A stretch of 21,314 nucleotides of DNA, from assembly GCA_020441605.1 (NCBI GenBank), contig JAGRLX010000004.1, forward strand, positions 1 to 21,314, written 5' to 3'. This stretch comes from Alphaproteobacteria bacterium (GTDB lineage: Bacteria > Pseudomonadota > Alphaproteobacteria > Rhizobiales > Aestuariivirgaceae). Below, in pieces: positions 1 through 6,462 of the stretch (positions within the stretch are counted from its first letter, which is position 1; the number at the start of each line of letters is the position of its first letter). The notes beneath the pieces are model-generated. The model was not told the DNA's origin and did not search any database. It worked only from the letters and a program-made list of their open reading frames with translations. The translations under genes and the position numbers were made by a program.

Positions 1-363
1 CTGGGTGACCGAGACGAAGGACACATCCCGGGCATCGAACACCTCGACGATCTTGGCAAAGTCTGTCAGCGACCGGGTGAGCCGGTCAATCTTGTACACC
101 ACCACCACATCGACCTTGTCCCGGCGGATGTCGGCAAGAAGCTCTCGCAGGGCCGGTCGCTCCATGGTGCCGCCGGAGATGCCACCATCATCGTAGCGCT
201 TCGGGAGTGATTTCCACCCAACTCCTGCCTGCGAGGCGATGTAAGCGGCGCATGCCTCATGCTGGGCATCCAGCGAGTTGAACTCCTGTTCAAGCCCCTC
301 CTCCGTCGACTTCCGGGTATAGATGGCGCAACGCAGCCTTGCTGCTGGCGATGCCCTACTCAT
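1..363 (-). CDS. Serine recombinase (resolvase/invertase family), N-terminal part, cut by window edge
   Basis: The reverse strand is open from an ATG at 363 to the window edge (121 codons). It reads as the catalytic domain of a serine recombinase. The motif YTRKSTEEGLEQEFNSLDAQ puts the likely nucleophile at Ser19. YDDGGISGGTMERPALREL and VVVYKIDRLTRS follow, as in resolvase N-terminal domains. The long insert-rich form and the 'TRKSTEEGL' wording match large alphaproteobacterial recombinases, which carry a C-terminal recombinase/zinc-ribbon part; that part would lie beyond base 1. The enzyme should cut and rejoin DNA at element att sites through a phosphoserine link. The start codon overlaps the stop of the upstream DUF2924 gene (ATGA), so translation is probably coupled. 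Whether the full gene is intact cannot be seen. Confidence 0.9.
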   Translation of the reverse strand, partial: MSRASPAARLRCAIYTRKSTEEGLEQEFNSLDAQHEACAAYIASQAGVGWKSLPKRYDDGGISGGTMERPALRELLADIRRDKVDVVVVYKIDRLTRSLTDFAKIVEVFDARDVSFVSVTQ

Positions 364-821
364 AGTCCGAAGAACCTCGGGCCGGACCACTGGGCGCCGG
401 TGATCTCCCGGGCAATCACCGACAGCGACCGATGTGTCCCGCCATTCCAGACAAAGCCATCCGCAACCACCTCGACGTGATGGGTCCGACCGTTCCACTC
501 CCGCACCAGCCTGGTCCCCGGCTTCAACGGACGGCGTGCATCAGCCGGTCGGGAGTTTCGACGACGGCGTGGCTGATCAATGACTGCACCGTCTGGAACC
601 GGTTCTCTATCGAGCACCCGACGGGCGGCCGCCTTCAGCCCGCCGAACGCTTTCTCCTGAATGGCATAGGCCGCAGCCAGTTCCAGCAACGGCCGCCCAC
701 AGCCCTTCGGCGGGGCACAGCTGAACCGCTGCTCCCAGAGCTCAACCAACGCTTCCCGCGGCAGTTCCGAAAGGGCCGCCACCTCCGCGGCGACCCTCTC
801 GGCTGACAATGCCTTGACCAT
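360..821 (-). CDS. DUF2924 domain-containing protein
   Basis: A 153-residue protein with the DUF2924 signature at its C-terminus: PGTRLVREWNGRTHHVEVV, a short GFVW segment, then SLSVIAREITGAQWSGPRFFGL-type wording that ends the protein. The N-terminal half is helical (SELPREALVELWEQRF; the LELAAAYAIQEKAFGGLK stretch). Function is not known. The family is regularly found directly upstream of a large serine recombinase and downstream of a DUF3489 gene in alphaproteobacterial mobile regions, and both neighbours are present here. Its stop overlaps the recombinase ATG by 4 bases. Its own ATG lies 4 bases after the stop of the DUF3489 remnant, with no good Shine-Dalgarno sequence, so it probably relied on coupling to that now broken gene. 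Confidence 0.85.
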   Translation of the reverse strand: MVKALSAERVAAEVAALSELPREALVELWEQRFSCAPPKGCGRPLLELAAAYAIQEKAFGGLKAAARRVLDREPVPDGAVIDQPRRRRNSRPADARRPLKPGTRLVREWNGRTHHVEVVADGFVWNGGTHRSLSVIAREITGAQWSGPRFFGL

Positions 822-825
822 AGGT

Positions 826-957
826 CTAGGCTTCCTGCCCCTGGTCGATCCGGTAACGTCGCGTTCCCTCCCCGTCGCACTCGCTCAGCACCGCCAGGCC
901 CTTCCGCTTCCTGACGGCCCCCGACAGAAAGCCCCTAACGCTGTGGGCCTGACGACC
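826..957 (-). pseudogene. 3' remnant of a DUF3489 gene
   Basis: Reading the reverse strand in the frame that ends with TAG at 828-826 gives about 40 residues including QAHSVRGFLSGAVRKRKGL and then VLSECDGEGTRRYRID. This matches the C-terminal end of DUF3489 proteins (pattern 'PHTVRG.L.G..KKKLGL ... SEK ... RVYRI'). The N-terminal part is missing. At about 955 the sequence changes into an IS256-type transposase reading a different frame. The remnant sits where a DUF3489 gene is expected, just before DUF2924 and the recombinase. The assignment rests on recognising the family from a short stretch. The exact junction could lie a few bases either way. Confidence 0.6.
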
Positions 958-1256
958 AGCTTCACCCCTCTGAGGCCGCGCCTCGTCAGCTTGCGCAGGA
1001 AGCCCGTCCAGATCGGTTCAGCCTCCGACGTGCCGATCTCCATGCCGAGCACCTCGCGCCTTCCGTCCGCATTGACGCCGGTGGCGATGATGACGGCGAC
1101 CGAGACGATGCGCCCGCCGCGGTGGACCTTCAAATAGGTGGCATCGATCCACAGATAGGGCCAGTCGCCTTCTAGCGGCCGCTCGAGGAAGGCCTTCACC
1201 TTGCCATCGATCTCCTCGCAGAGCCTCAACACCTGGCTCTTGGAGATGCCGCTCAA
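950..1256 (-). pseudogene. IS256 (mutator-type) transposase, internal fragment
   Basis: The reverse strand encodes about 100 residues of the IS256-family transposase core. They include SGISKSQVLRLCEEIDGKVK, then the GDWPYLWIDATYLKV block with the first catalytic Asp region, then VAVIIATGVNADGRREVLG and the SEAEPIWTGFLRKLTRRG block up to GVKLV. A full IS256 transposase is about 400 residues. The N-terminal region, the following 'SDAHEG' block with the second Asp, and the glutamate region are all absent. The left end runs into DUF3489 sequence at about 955. At the right end the frame meets a TAG at 1283-1281 soon after homology stops. No terminal inverted repeats are visible. This is a dead element remnant left by deletion. 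Confidence 0.85.
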
Positions 1257-1309
1257 AGGTTGAGGTTCAGCAACCAGACCCTATCCGGAAACCCCGGTTA
1301 CCACCCAAC

Positions 1310-1357
1310 AGCCGCTCGCTCGCTACAGCGCTCTCGATGACACGCTCGCGAGCGGCT
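1310..1357. repeat. Inverted repeat with nested perfect palindrome
   Basis: AGCCGCTCGC at 1310-1319 is exactly complementary to GCGAGCGGCT at 1348-1357, with a 28-base spacer. The right arm overlaps a perfect 12-base palindrome, CGCTCGCGAGCG, at 1343-1354. Similar words GTTACCACCC and GTTACCATCC flank the unit on either side. The stretch lies between the transposase remnant and the next gene. It could be a left-over element end, a recombination site or a structured spacer; nothing in the sequence decides this. Confidence 0.4.
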
Positions 1358-1426
1358 TCGTTACCATCCACCTACTCCACCAAAGGGGACACGACCGGAT
1401 GTCGGCTGGCTGAAGAACACATGCCG

Positions 1427-1690
1427 TCAAGATTGCCAGCGACGACCCTCACAGTATCGTTTCTCGTTCGGGCCTTCCATTCCACAAAGATAGCGCTCTG
1501 CCCAGTCGCACATGTCGGGGCTCGCCGATGGATTGCGGAGAATCTCAATGGCCTCATGAGTCCGATCCTTGGAGTTGAACTGAGGGACTACCATTGCCCA
1601 GAACTGGTCTGCGATCTCAGTGAGTGTCGGAAACCGGGGTTTCGCAATGATTATGGCTCTTCCCGGAACCAGTGATATGTTCGTTGTCAT
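1427..1690 (-). CDS. Small hypothetical protein (87 aa)
   Basis: I do not recognise this family. The start at 1690 is chosen because AAGGAGAGGAC lies just upstream of it; an in-frame ATG at 1717 has no such site. The protein begins MTTNISLVPGRAIIIAKPRF and contains EIADQFWAMVVPQFN and MCDWAERYLCGM. It shows no signal peptide or membrane segment, only two cysteines in the C-terminal third, and a basic tail. It diverges from the truncated BTAD regulator that begins at 1796, leaving a 105-base shared promoter region, so it might have been a target of that regulator. The good ribosome-binding site and sensible composition favour a real gene. Confidence 0.5.
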   Translation of the reverse strand: MTTNISLVPGRAIIIAKPRFPTLTEIADQFWAMVVPQFNSKDRTHEAIEILRNPSASPDMCDWAERYLCGMEGPNEKRYCEGRRWQS

Positions 1691-1795
1691 GGCTTTGTCC
1701 TCTCCTTGGATCGTCATTTGATGAAGGAAGGCTACGCTGCCAGCGCAAATTGCACGGATAGTCGGGCATTAAAGCGGCGCAAGGATGCGTGAATA

Positions 1796-2749
1796 ATGAG
1801 TATTGCACCGCGAAAAATGTCGGGAAGGGAGGAAGCCCTAGTCGGCTTCAGACTTTCCTTGTTGGGCGAATTTGCGCTGTTGGCCCCGGGCGGCCACGTC
1901 GTTGCCATCACCGGCAAGAAGAATCGCGCGCTGCTTGCGGTTCTTGCCCTCTCACCCGGTCAGACGATGACCAGAGAACGTCTCTCCAGTCTCCTGTGGG
2001 GTGATCGTGGCGAAGAACAGGCCCGAAACAGCCTTCGACAATCCCTGGCCGTTCTCCGGAAGGAACTGGGACCAGATGGAAGCAAGTTGATCCTCAGCCA
2101 TGATGAGGCTCTGACACTGCAGATGGGCGCCACGGCGGTGGATATTCTTGATATCGCTGCCGCTTCGCTGTCGAATGATGCTGCAATCTTGCGGGCTGCC
2201 GCCACCCGCTGCCGCGGGGATCTGCTGGCGGGCATTGTCATTCACGAGGAGAGTTTCGAGGAATGGCTCGCCGTCGAACGATCCGGCTTCGGGGTGTCCA
2301 GGTTTCGGCTGTTCGAGAGGCTTGCGGAATTGGAAACCGGGCAAGCCCGGGTCGCCGCCGCTCAGCATCTCGTTGACCTCGACCCCCTGCGCGAATCCTC
2401 GCAGCGCCTGCTCATGCAAGCCTTTCACGATGCCGGCGAAAATGCGCTGGCGCTCAAGCAGTATGAACGATGCCGGGACCTCCTCAGGCGAGAGCTGGAT
2501 ATCGAGCCCGCGAAGGAAACACAGGACCTTAGGGAACGCATCAGCGAAGGTGCCGGAGTTTCCGGCACATCTGCCCCTGCCGCCGAGAAGGCCAACCCTG
2601 ATCCGCTGTACCTGAACGCGCTCGCCAGTCTGGGCCAGACCGTTCGGTCCAAGGTGATGGCAACGCGAGCCAAGGACAGTATTGCCGTGCTGCCTTTCAT
2701 CAACATGAGCGGCGAGCCGGAGCAGGAGGTCTTCACCGATGGGCTATAG
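1796..2749 (+). pseudogene. BTAD (SARP-like) transcriptional regulator, truncated at the start of its TolB-like domain
   Basis: The 317-residue product begins with a winged-helix OmpR/SARP-type DNA-binding domain (about residues 17-110; LSLLGEFALLAPGG, KKNRALLAVLALSPG, RERLSSLLWGDRGEEQARNS). A bacterial transcriptional activation domain follows (about 115-250; LLMQAFHDAGENALALKQYE, LRRELDIEPAKET). After a linker a TolB-like domain starts (SIAVLPFINMSGEPEQEVF) and stops within 25 residues at TAG 2747-2749. The complete regulator at 3318-5282 has the same N-terminal plan but continues through TolB-like and TPR domains to 654 residues, so about half of this one is missing. No continuation is recognisable downstream. 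The DNA-binding and BTAD parts could still be made. The start at 1796 has only a weak ribosome-binding site; Met8 at 1817 is an alternative. Confidence 0.75.
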
Positions 2750-2964
2750 GACCGCTGGCCGGTATGGAGATGCGCGGGCCCGATGCAAAACAACTCTGCG
2801 GGCTCGAAGCCCCATGACTCGGAATGCTTTTCCAGACCCTGATCTTGCCGATCACTTAGCCCTTACTGCTCTTTGCTCCTCTCACACGCCCGACGCACCG
2901 GAAACTGATCGCACGATTGAATAATCAGACTGCGACAGCCACCGGATCCTTGTAATTCTCTCCC
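2750..2964. other. Unassigned sequence between two gene fragments
   Basis: No coding frame here looks real. Only short open stretches exist and none has a ribosome-binding site or familiar motif. The segment lies between the abrupt end of the BTAD regulator and the abrupt end of the HD-domain fragment, so it is probably junction debris from deletions or an excised element. No terminal repeats or target duplications were found. Confidence 0.5.
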
Positions 2965-3195
2965 TTATCCAGCATTGCCTAGACGGAGCGGGCTATTGGT
3001 GTAGCGCAGCGCTGCGATGGCCTGGTCCTCATCACCGCCATGAGAGATGACCAGGGAGCTGACAGCCAGGAGATGAGAGACATAAGGGATTTTGGTGCCC
3101 TTGCGCATTTGTGCACGGTGCAGCGCACTCGCGAAGGCCAATGCGCCGTCAAATCGCTCCGTCAGCAGCGCAGAAACTTGTCCTCTGTCGTCCGG
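2965..3195 (-). pseudogene. HD-domain phosphohydrolase, N-terminal fragment
   Basis: The reverse strand encodes LLTERFDGALAFASALHRAQ, then MRKGTKIPYVSHLLAVSSLV and a SHGGDEDQAIAALR stretch. These resemble the N-terminal helices of small HD-domain (RelA/SpoT-like HD) hydrolases, including the first metal-ligand His (in SHLLAV). The expected next block, with the paired HD ('LLHDAVED'), is replaced by unrelated sequence and a TAA at 2967-2965. The catalytic core is therefore absent. There is no ATG in frame before the upstream stop, so the 5' end is also uncertain. It shares its broken edge region with the truncated regulator on the other strand. Confidence 0.6.
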
Positions 3196-3293
3196 ATCGC
3201 TGGATGAGGCATCTATTGTGCCTGATTGCCAGCCTGATCCCGGTCCGTTTACAAGCCACAGTCAGGCTTCAAATCTCATGAAATCGCATTGTT

Positions 3294-3308
3294 CACAGGG
3301 GGACTGTG
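3294..3308 (-). terminator. Short hairpin after the BTAD/TPR regulator
   Basis: CACAG at 3294-3298 pairs with CTGTG at 3304-3308 around a 5-base loop, 10 bases beyond the regulator stop. Flanking GGGG and CCCC runs could offer an alternative pairing. There is no run of T on the minus strand after the stem, so it is at best a weak or Rho-dependent stop. Confidence 0.2.
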
Positions 3309-3317
3309 TACCCCTCA

Positions 3318-5282
3318 CTAAATGAGGTCAGACAGTCTTAGCCCTTCGATGATCAACGCTCGTTCTCGCCCATCGACCCAACGGTTCACGGACAGAAACC
3401 ACTCTGCAGCATCACGTTCTTTCCAAGGCTGATCGCCTCTCCAGGAACTACGGACATTGGCTCGGAGGAGATTGGCCATCTCGGTGGCAAGGGCCTGATC
3501 ACCCTTGAATCCGGCAGCGATAGCGAGCCATCCCGCTACCTCAAGGAACTGCGATGCGACACCCATGCCTGATGACATGGCCAAATCATATTCTCCTACG
3601 AGAACATGGATCACACACTGAAAGTATGAGTACCAGTCTGGATAGAGCGGGTTCAGATTGACTGCCTGCGATGCGAGCTTCATCCCTGCATCGGGCTCGC
3701 CGATGAAAGCCTTCACCAAGGCCACATGCATCAATACGTCAGCCGAGTGCGGGTTGAGTTCATGGGCGATCTGCATGTGCCGTATGGCGCGTGTACGATC
3801 GCACAGCCATAGCGTTACCCACATCATAGCAAGATGACTCCGTGGGTCGTGGGGATCACAGTCAAGCGCCAGTCGGGCGTGGTGAAGGGCCCTACGTCGA
3901 TCCTCGCTCTCCTGTGTATAGCCAGGTGATACGAGCGGCCGAGTGTTGAATTGCAATGCTAAGGAGGAGTGGGCACGTGCCAGCCGGGGATCGTGCTCAA
4001 GGGCAGTCAAGAGCAGCCGTTCCGCCTCCGCTTCGACCTCTGCGCTCCAGGTCATTAGCAAGTGCTGCGCACGGAGCCAGAGGTCATAGGCAGTCAGGCT
4101 GGACTGGGAGGCGCGCTGCACTCTTTCAGTTCTGAACTGATTAATCCGGACGTCGATTCGGCTGGCGACCGTGTGAGACACCTGAGTACTTAGGCTTCGG
4201 ATGTCCGGTTCCTGACGGTCACTTGTCCAGTACCACAAGAGGGTGGCATCTTCCAGGTGGTGCAGACGCAAAGAGAGCGAGATAAACCTTCCGTCAGTCT
4301 CGAAACTACCCTCGAGCACATAATCAGCGCACAATTCGCGCTGGGCCTCCCCGAAGGCGTCAACTCGCCGGAAGACACTCTGACAAGATGCGGGCGCGAT
4401 AACGTCGAAGGAGTGAAAGCGTGACAGGGCGGTTGCGATTTCTGTCATTATGCCGACCGAAAGATACTCACTGGCCGCTTGAACACTCTCAGTTCTCAAG
4501 GGAAATACGCACACCCGAGCCCGTCGGTCCCGACCTATCTGGAAAATTGGGTCTTGGCTCGACACCGGCGTAGCGCCTGCTTCATTCTTGAGGTATCGGA
4601 TCAGCTGGGTGGTTTCAGGAGCCGGGGCTACCCCCAATTGATCTTTCAAAAGCCGGGCAAAGTCCTGATAGCTCAGGATAGCTTCTCCCTTGAGCCCCAT
4701 CTCGGCCAGAGCGCGGAGTTCTTCACGGTGCGCGTCCTCACGAAAGGGATCAATTTCGAGTGCCTTGCGCGCAAGGAAAAGCCTCTCCGAAACCGGCAGT
4801 CTTGGTGCAGCCCAGTTAAGAAGCTTCATGACGGCTTCGGTCGCAAGCTTGGCTATGCGCGCACGTTCCACAGTCAGCCACTCTTCGAATTCTTTAATCT
4901 GGCCGGTCCAATCCTCCATGAGGGCTCCCTCATGGAGGCTAACCACCTGGCGCAAGTCTTCCAGCCGTTGACTTGCGCAATGCCTGAGGAAATCCCTGGC
5001 ATCGCAAGCAATGCCCGGTCCCAGTGCGATCAAGTCACGGCCGTCGGAGAGGATCGGAACGGCGAAGCGCCTCAGGGAAGAGAGACTTTGCCGCAGACTT
5101 TGGCGGGCCTGCATCTCTGGGCGGTCTGGCCAGAGAAGGCCCGCCAGCCTTTCGCGCGATTGGGATCTGTCTTGTAAGGACAGGAACGCCAGGAGGGCGC
5201 GGTCGCGCAAGCCCGGTAGCTCGACGGCGGAGCCATCGTCGCCAGTCAACCGGAAACGCCCAAGGAGCCTCAGGTGCAACAT
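3318..5282 (-). CDS. BTAD/TolB-like/TPR transcriptional regulator (SARP-like)
   Basis: A complete 654-residue multidomain regulator. A winged-helix domain occupies about residues 1-95 (LRLLGRFRLTGDDG, LRDRALLAFLSLQDRSQSRE, LLWPDRPEMQARQSLRQSL). A BTAD helical domain follows at about 100-235 (FEEWLTVERARIAKLATEA, LARKALEIDPFREDAHREEL, LLKDQLGVAPAPET). A TolB-like domain lies at about 255-370 (RARVCVFPLRTES, YVLEGSFETDGRFISLSLRL) and TPR-like repeats at about 410-600 (AERLLLTALEHDPRLARAHS, HHARLALDCDPHDPRSHLAM). No membrane segment is obvious, so it is probably a cytoplasmic DNA-binding activator. Its ligand or partner is unknown. It starts 18 bases after the stop of the small secreted protein gene at 5301-5567, forming an operon. 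Its own ribosome-binding site is weak, so coupling is likely. Confidence 0.85.
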   Translation of the reverse strand: MLHLRLLGRFRLTGDDGSAVELPGLRDRALLAFLSLQDRSQSRERLAGLLWPDRPEMQARQSLRQSLSSLRRFAVPILSDGRDLIALGPGIACDARDFLRHCASQRLEDLRQVVSLHEGALMEDWTGQIKEFEEWLTVERARIAKLATEAVMKLLNWAAPRLPVSERLFLARKALEIDPFREDAHREELRALAEMGLKGEAILSYQDFARLLKDQLGVAPAPETTQLIRYLKNEAGATPVSSQDPIFQIGRDRRARVCVFPLRTESVQAASEYLSVGIMTEIATALSRFHSFDVIAPASCQSVFRRVDAFGEAQRELCADYVLEGSFETDGRFISLSLRLHHLEDATLLWYWTSDRQEPDIRSLSTQVSHTVASRIDVRINQFRTERVQRASQSSLTAYDLWLRAQHLLMTWSAEVEAEAERLLLTALEHDPRLARAHSSLALQFNTRPLVSPGYTQESEDRRRALHHARLALDCDPHDPRSHLAMMWVTLWLCDRTRAIRHMQIAHELNPHSADVLMHVALVKAFIGEPDAGMKLASQAVNLNPLYPDWYSYFQCVIHVLVGEYDLAMSSGMGVASQFLEVAGWLAIAAGFKGDQALATEMANLLRANVRSSWRGDQPWKERDAAEWFLSVNRWVDGRERALIIEGLRLSDLI

Positions 5283-5300
5283 TGAGACGAGACTATCCGA

Positions 5301-5567
5301 TCACGGGTCAGGAATCACCTCTGGGACGACAAGAGCCACATCTCCGGCACGGACAACCTGCCTCGCCAGGAATTCAGTGTAGTGCCGACGTGCACCACTT
5401 GCAGCTGCCTCGCGGCTATAGATCCGCCCTGCCCTGGCTGCGTCGGCCAAAATTTGTCCGTAGGCCAAATCACTCTGGCGTCGAACATCGGCCACAACCT
5501 TGACAGCTGCGCCTGCAGCCGCTGGAAGAAGCAGGATCAGACCGATGGTCAGGAATGAAATGCGCAT
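5301..5567 (-). CDS. Small exported protein of unknown function (88 aa)
   Basis: The start at 5567 is preceded by an excellent ribosome-binding site (CAGGAGGACTTCC before ATG). The first 20 residues, MRISFLTIGLILLLPAAAGA, form a clear signal peptide with likely cleavage after the AGAA region. The mature part is about 68 residues, rich in Ala, Arg and Val, with no cysteines (ADVRRQSDLAYGQILADAAR; HYTEFLARQVVRAGDVALVV). I do not recognise the family. It is the first gene of a two-gene operon with the BTAD/TolB-like/TPR regulator, 18 bases apart. It might therefore be a periplasmic sensor, ligand or target of that regulator; that link is inference only. Confidence 0.65.
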   Translation of the reverse strand: MRISFLTIGLILLLPAAAGAAVKVVADVRRQSDLAYGQILADAARAGRIYSREAAASGARRHYTEFLARQVVRAGDVALVVPEVIPDP

Positions 5568-5713
5568 GGAAGTCCTCCTGTGTTTTGCGAGCAGGAGGAG
5601 GATTGCTTGTCACCGTGAATTTGGCGTGAGCCTACAGAACTCGATACGTGAAATCGGTGTCAATTATCGCGGGGTGGAGCTTTGATCCTTGTAACCCAGC
5701 CGTTCCCTTGAGT

Positions 5714-5860
5714 TCATGTGTGGCTCAGCACGCCGATCTCTGCTAGGCATAGCTCGGGGGCGGTAACCAGGTCGTCGCCCACGGAGGTCAGTGTCTGGAA
5801 GTGGAGCCCGACCTCCGCGAAGATCAGGAGGACAAGGATTCGCCAGCGCGTCAGGCCCAA
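5714..5860 (-). CDS. Possible small membrane protein (48 aa) overlapping the SnoaL-like gene
   Basis: A reverse-strand frame from TTG at 5860 to TGA at 5716-5714 encodes a basic N-terminus (LTRWR), one hydrophobic helix (ILVLLIFAEVGLHF) and a polar tail (QTLTSVGDDLVTAPELCLAE). It overlaps the end of the SnoaL-like gene by 10 bases in another frame, an arrangement that allows coupled translation. The start codon is non-standard and there is no clear ribosome-binding site. It could also be the leftover of a longer gene. I do not recognise a family. Confidence 0.3.
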   Translation of the reverse strand: MGLTRWRILVLLIFAEVGLHFQTLTSVGDDLVTAPELCLAEIGVLSHT

Positions 5861-6264
5861 CCCAGTGCGCGCAAGGCTGGCACGTCGTTCCAGATCTTGG
5901 TCATATGCCGGATCTTGTCCCCCTCGAACGCGATCACATAGGCGTAGTCGGTAGCGACCGTCTGCTTCGTCGGCGGGTTGGGGCCGCCGGGGCCCGTGTT
6001 CGAACCATTGAAGACGGCAGCGGCGACCACCGTCCCGCGCGCCTCGTCAGGGGCAAACGCCTTGAGTTCATAGCGCCCGTCTGGGATAGGCCCAAGCAGA
6101 CCCTTCATCCAACCGACATAGCCCTCGAGCGTTGTCGTATCGGCCAGCGCGTCGGCCTGACACGAGAAGGTCGCGCCCTCCTGACAGTAGGGTTTGCACG
6201 CCTCCCAGCCCTGGCCCGTCTCGCAAGCCTCGAAGAATGCCAGCGCGGTTTTGGTCATCGACAT
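5851..6264 (-). CDS. SnoaL/NTF2-like fold protein (ester cyclase-like)
   Basis: A 137-residue protein whose layout is that of the SnoaL-like/NTF2-like superfamily. An N-terminal helix (TKTALAFFEACETGQGWEAC) is followed by a segment lining the pocket (CQEGATFSCQADALADTTTL). A WMKGLLGPIPDGRYELKAF strand comes next, and a final strand pair (DYAYVIAFEGDKIRHMTKIW) ends in WNDVPALRALGWA. Members are small cone-shaped enzymes or binding proteins; substrate and reaction cannot be told. The start at 6264 is supported by GGAGGACGACC directly upstream. The gene diverges from the LuxR-GAF-TolB-TPR regulator with 198 bases between the starts, which makes it a natural candidate target of that regulator. 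Confidence 0.75.
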   Translation of the reverse strand: MSMTKTALAFFEACETGQGWEACKPYCQEGATFSCQADALADTTTLEGYVGWMKGLLGPIPDGRYELKAFAPDEARGTVVAAAVFNGSNTGPGGPNPPTKQTVATDYAYVIAFEGDKIRHMTKIWNDVPALRALGWA

Positions 6265-6333
6265 GGTCGTCCTCCATAATGCCGGCTTGCCTGTCGCCGC
6301 CGGTCATCGAAGGTTACGAGGCGGCCCCGGAGC

Positions 6334-6388
6334 GCGGTATCATCCATGTGCGGTAGTTTCTCGGCTCAGATGCGGTATTCTCGCGAGA
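6334..6388. promoter_or_regulatory. Divergent promoter region with three GCGGTA repeats and a palindrome
   Basis: GCGGTA occurs three times in the same orientation, at 6334-6339, 6350-6355 and 6372-6377. The last two copies extend into similar words (TGCGGTAGTTTCTCG and TGCGGTATTCTCG). The third copy runs straight into a perfect palindrome, TCTCGCGAGA, at 6379-6388. The cluster lies between the SnoaL-like gene and the LuxR-type regulator, as expected for binding sites of an adjacent regulator. No convincing -35/-10 pair was picked out. Confidence 0.4.
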
Positions 6389-6462
6389 CAGCTACGCTCG
6401 AACGGCGTCAGGTACAGGATACCGACTCGGAGAATGATTAAAGTCTGTTTTTTTGCGGGAAT

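Noticed and set aside
885..953. C-terminal 23 residues of the transposase frame
   Set aside because: They are DUF3489 sequence read in the wrong frame beyond the junction, not transposase.
2739..2924. 61-codon plus-strand frame after the truncated regulator
   Set aside because: No ribosome-binding site, no family resemblance, and it lies in junction debris.
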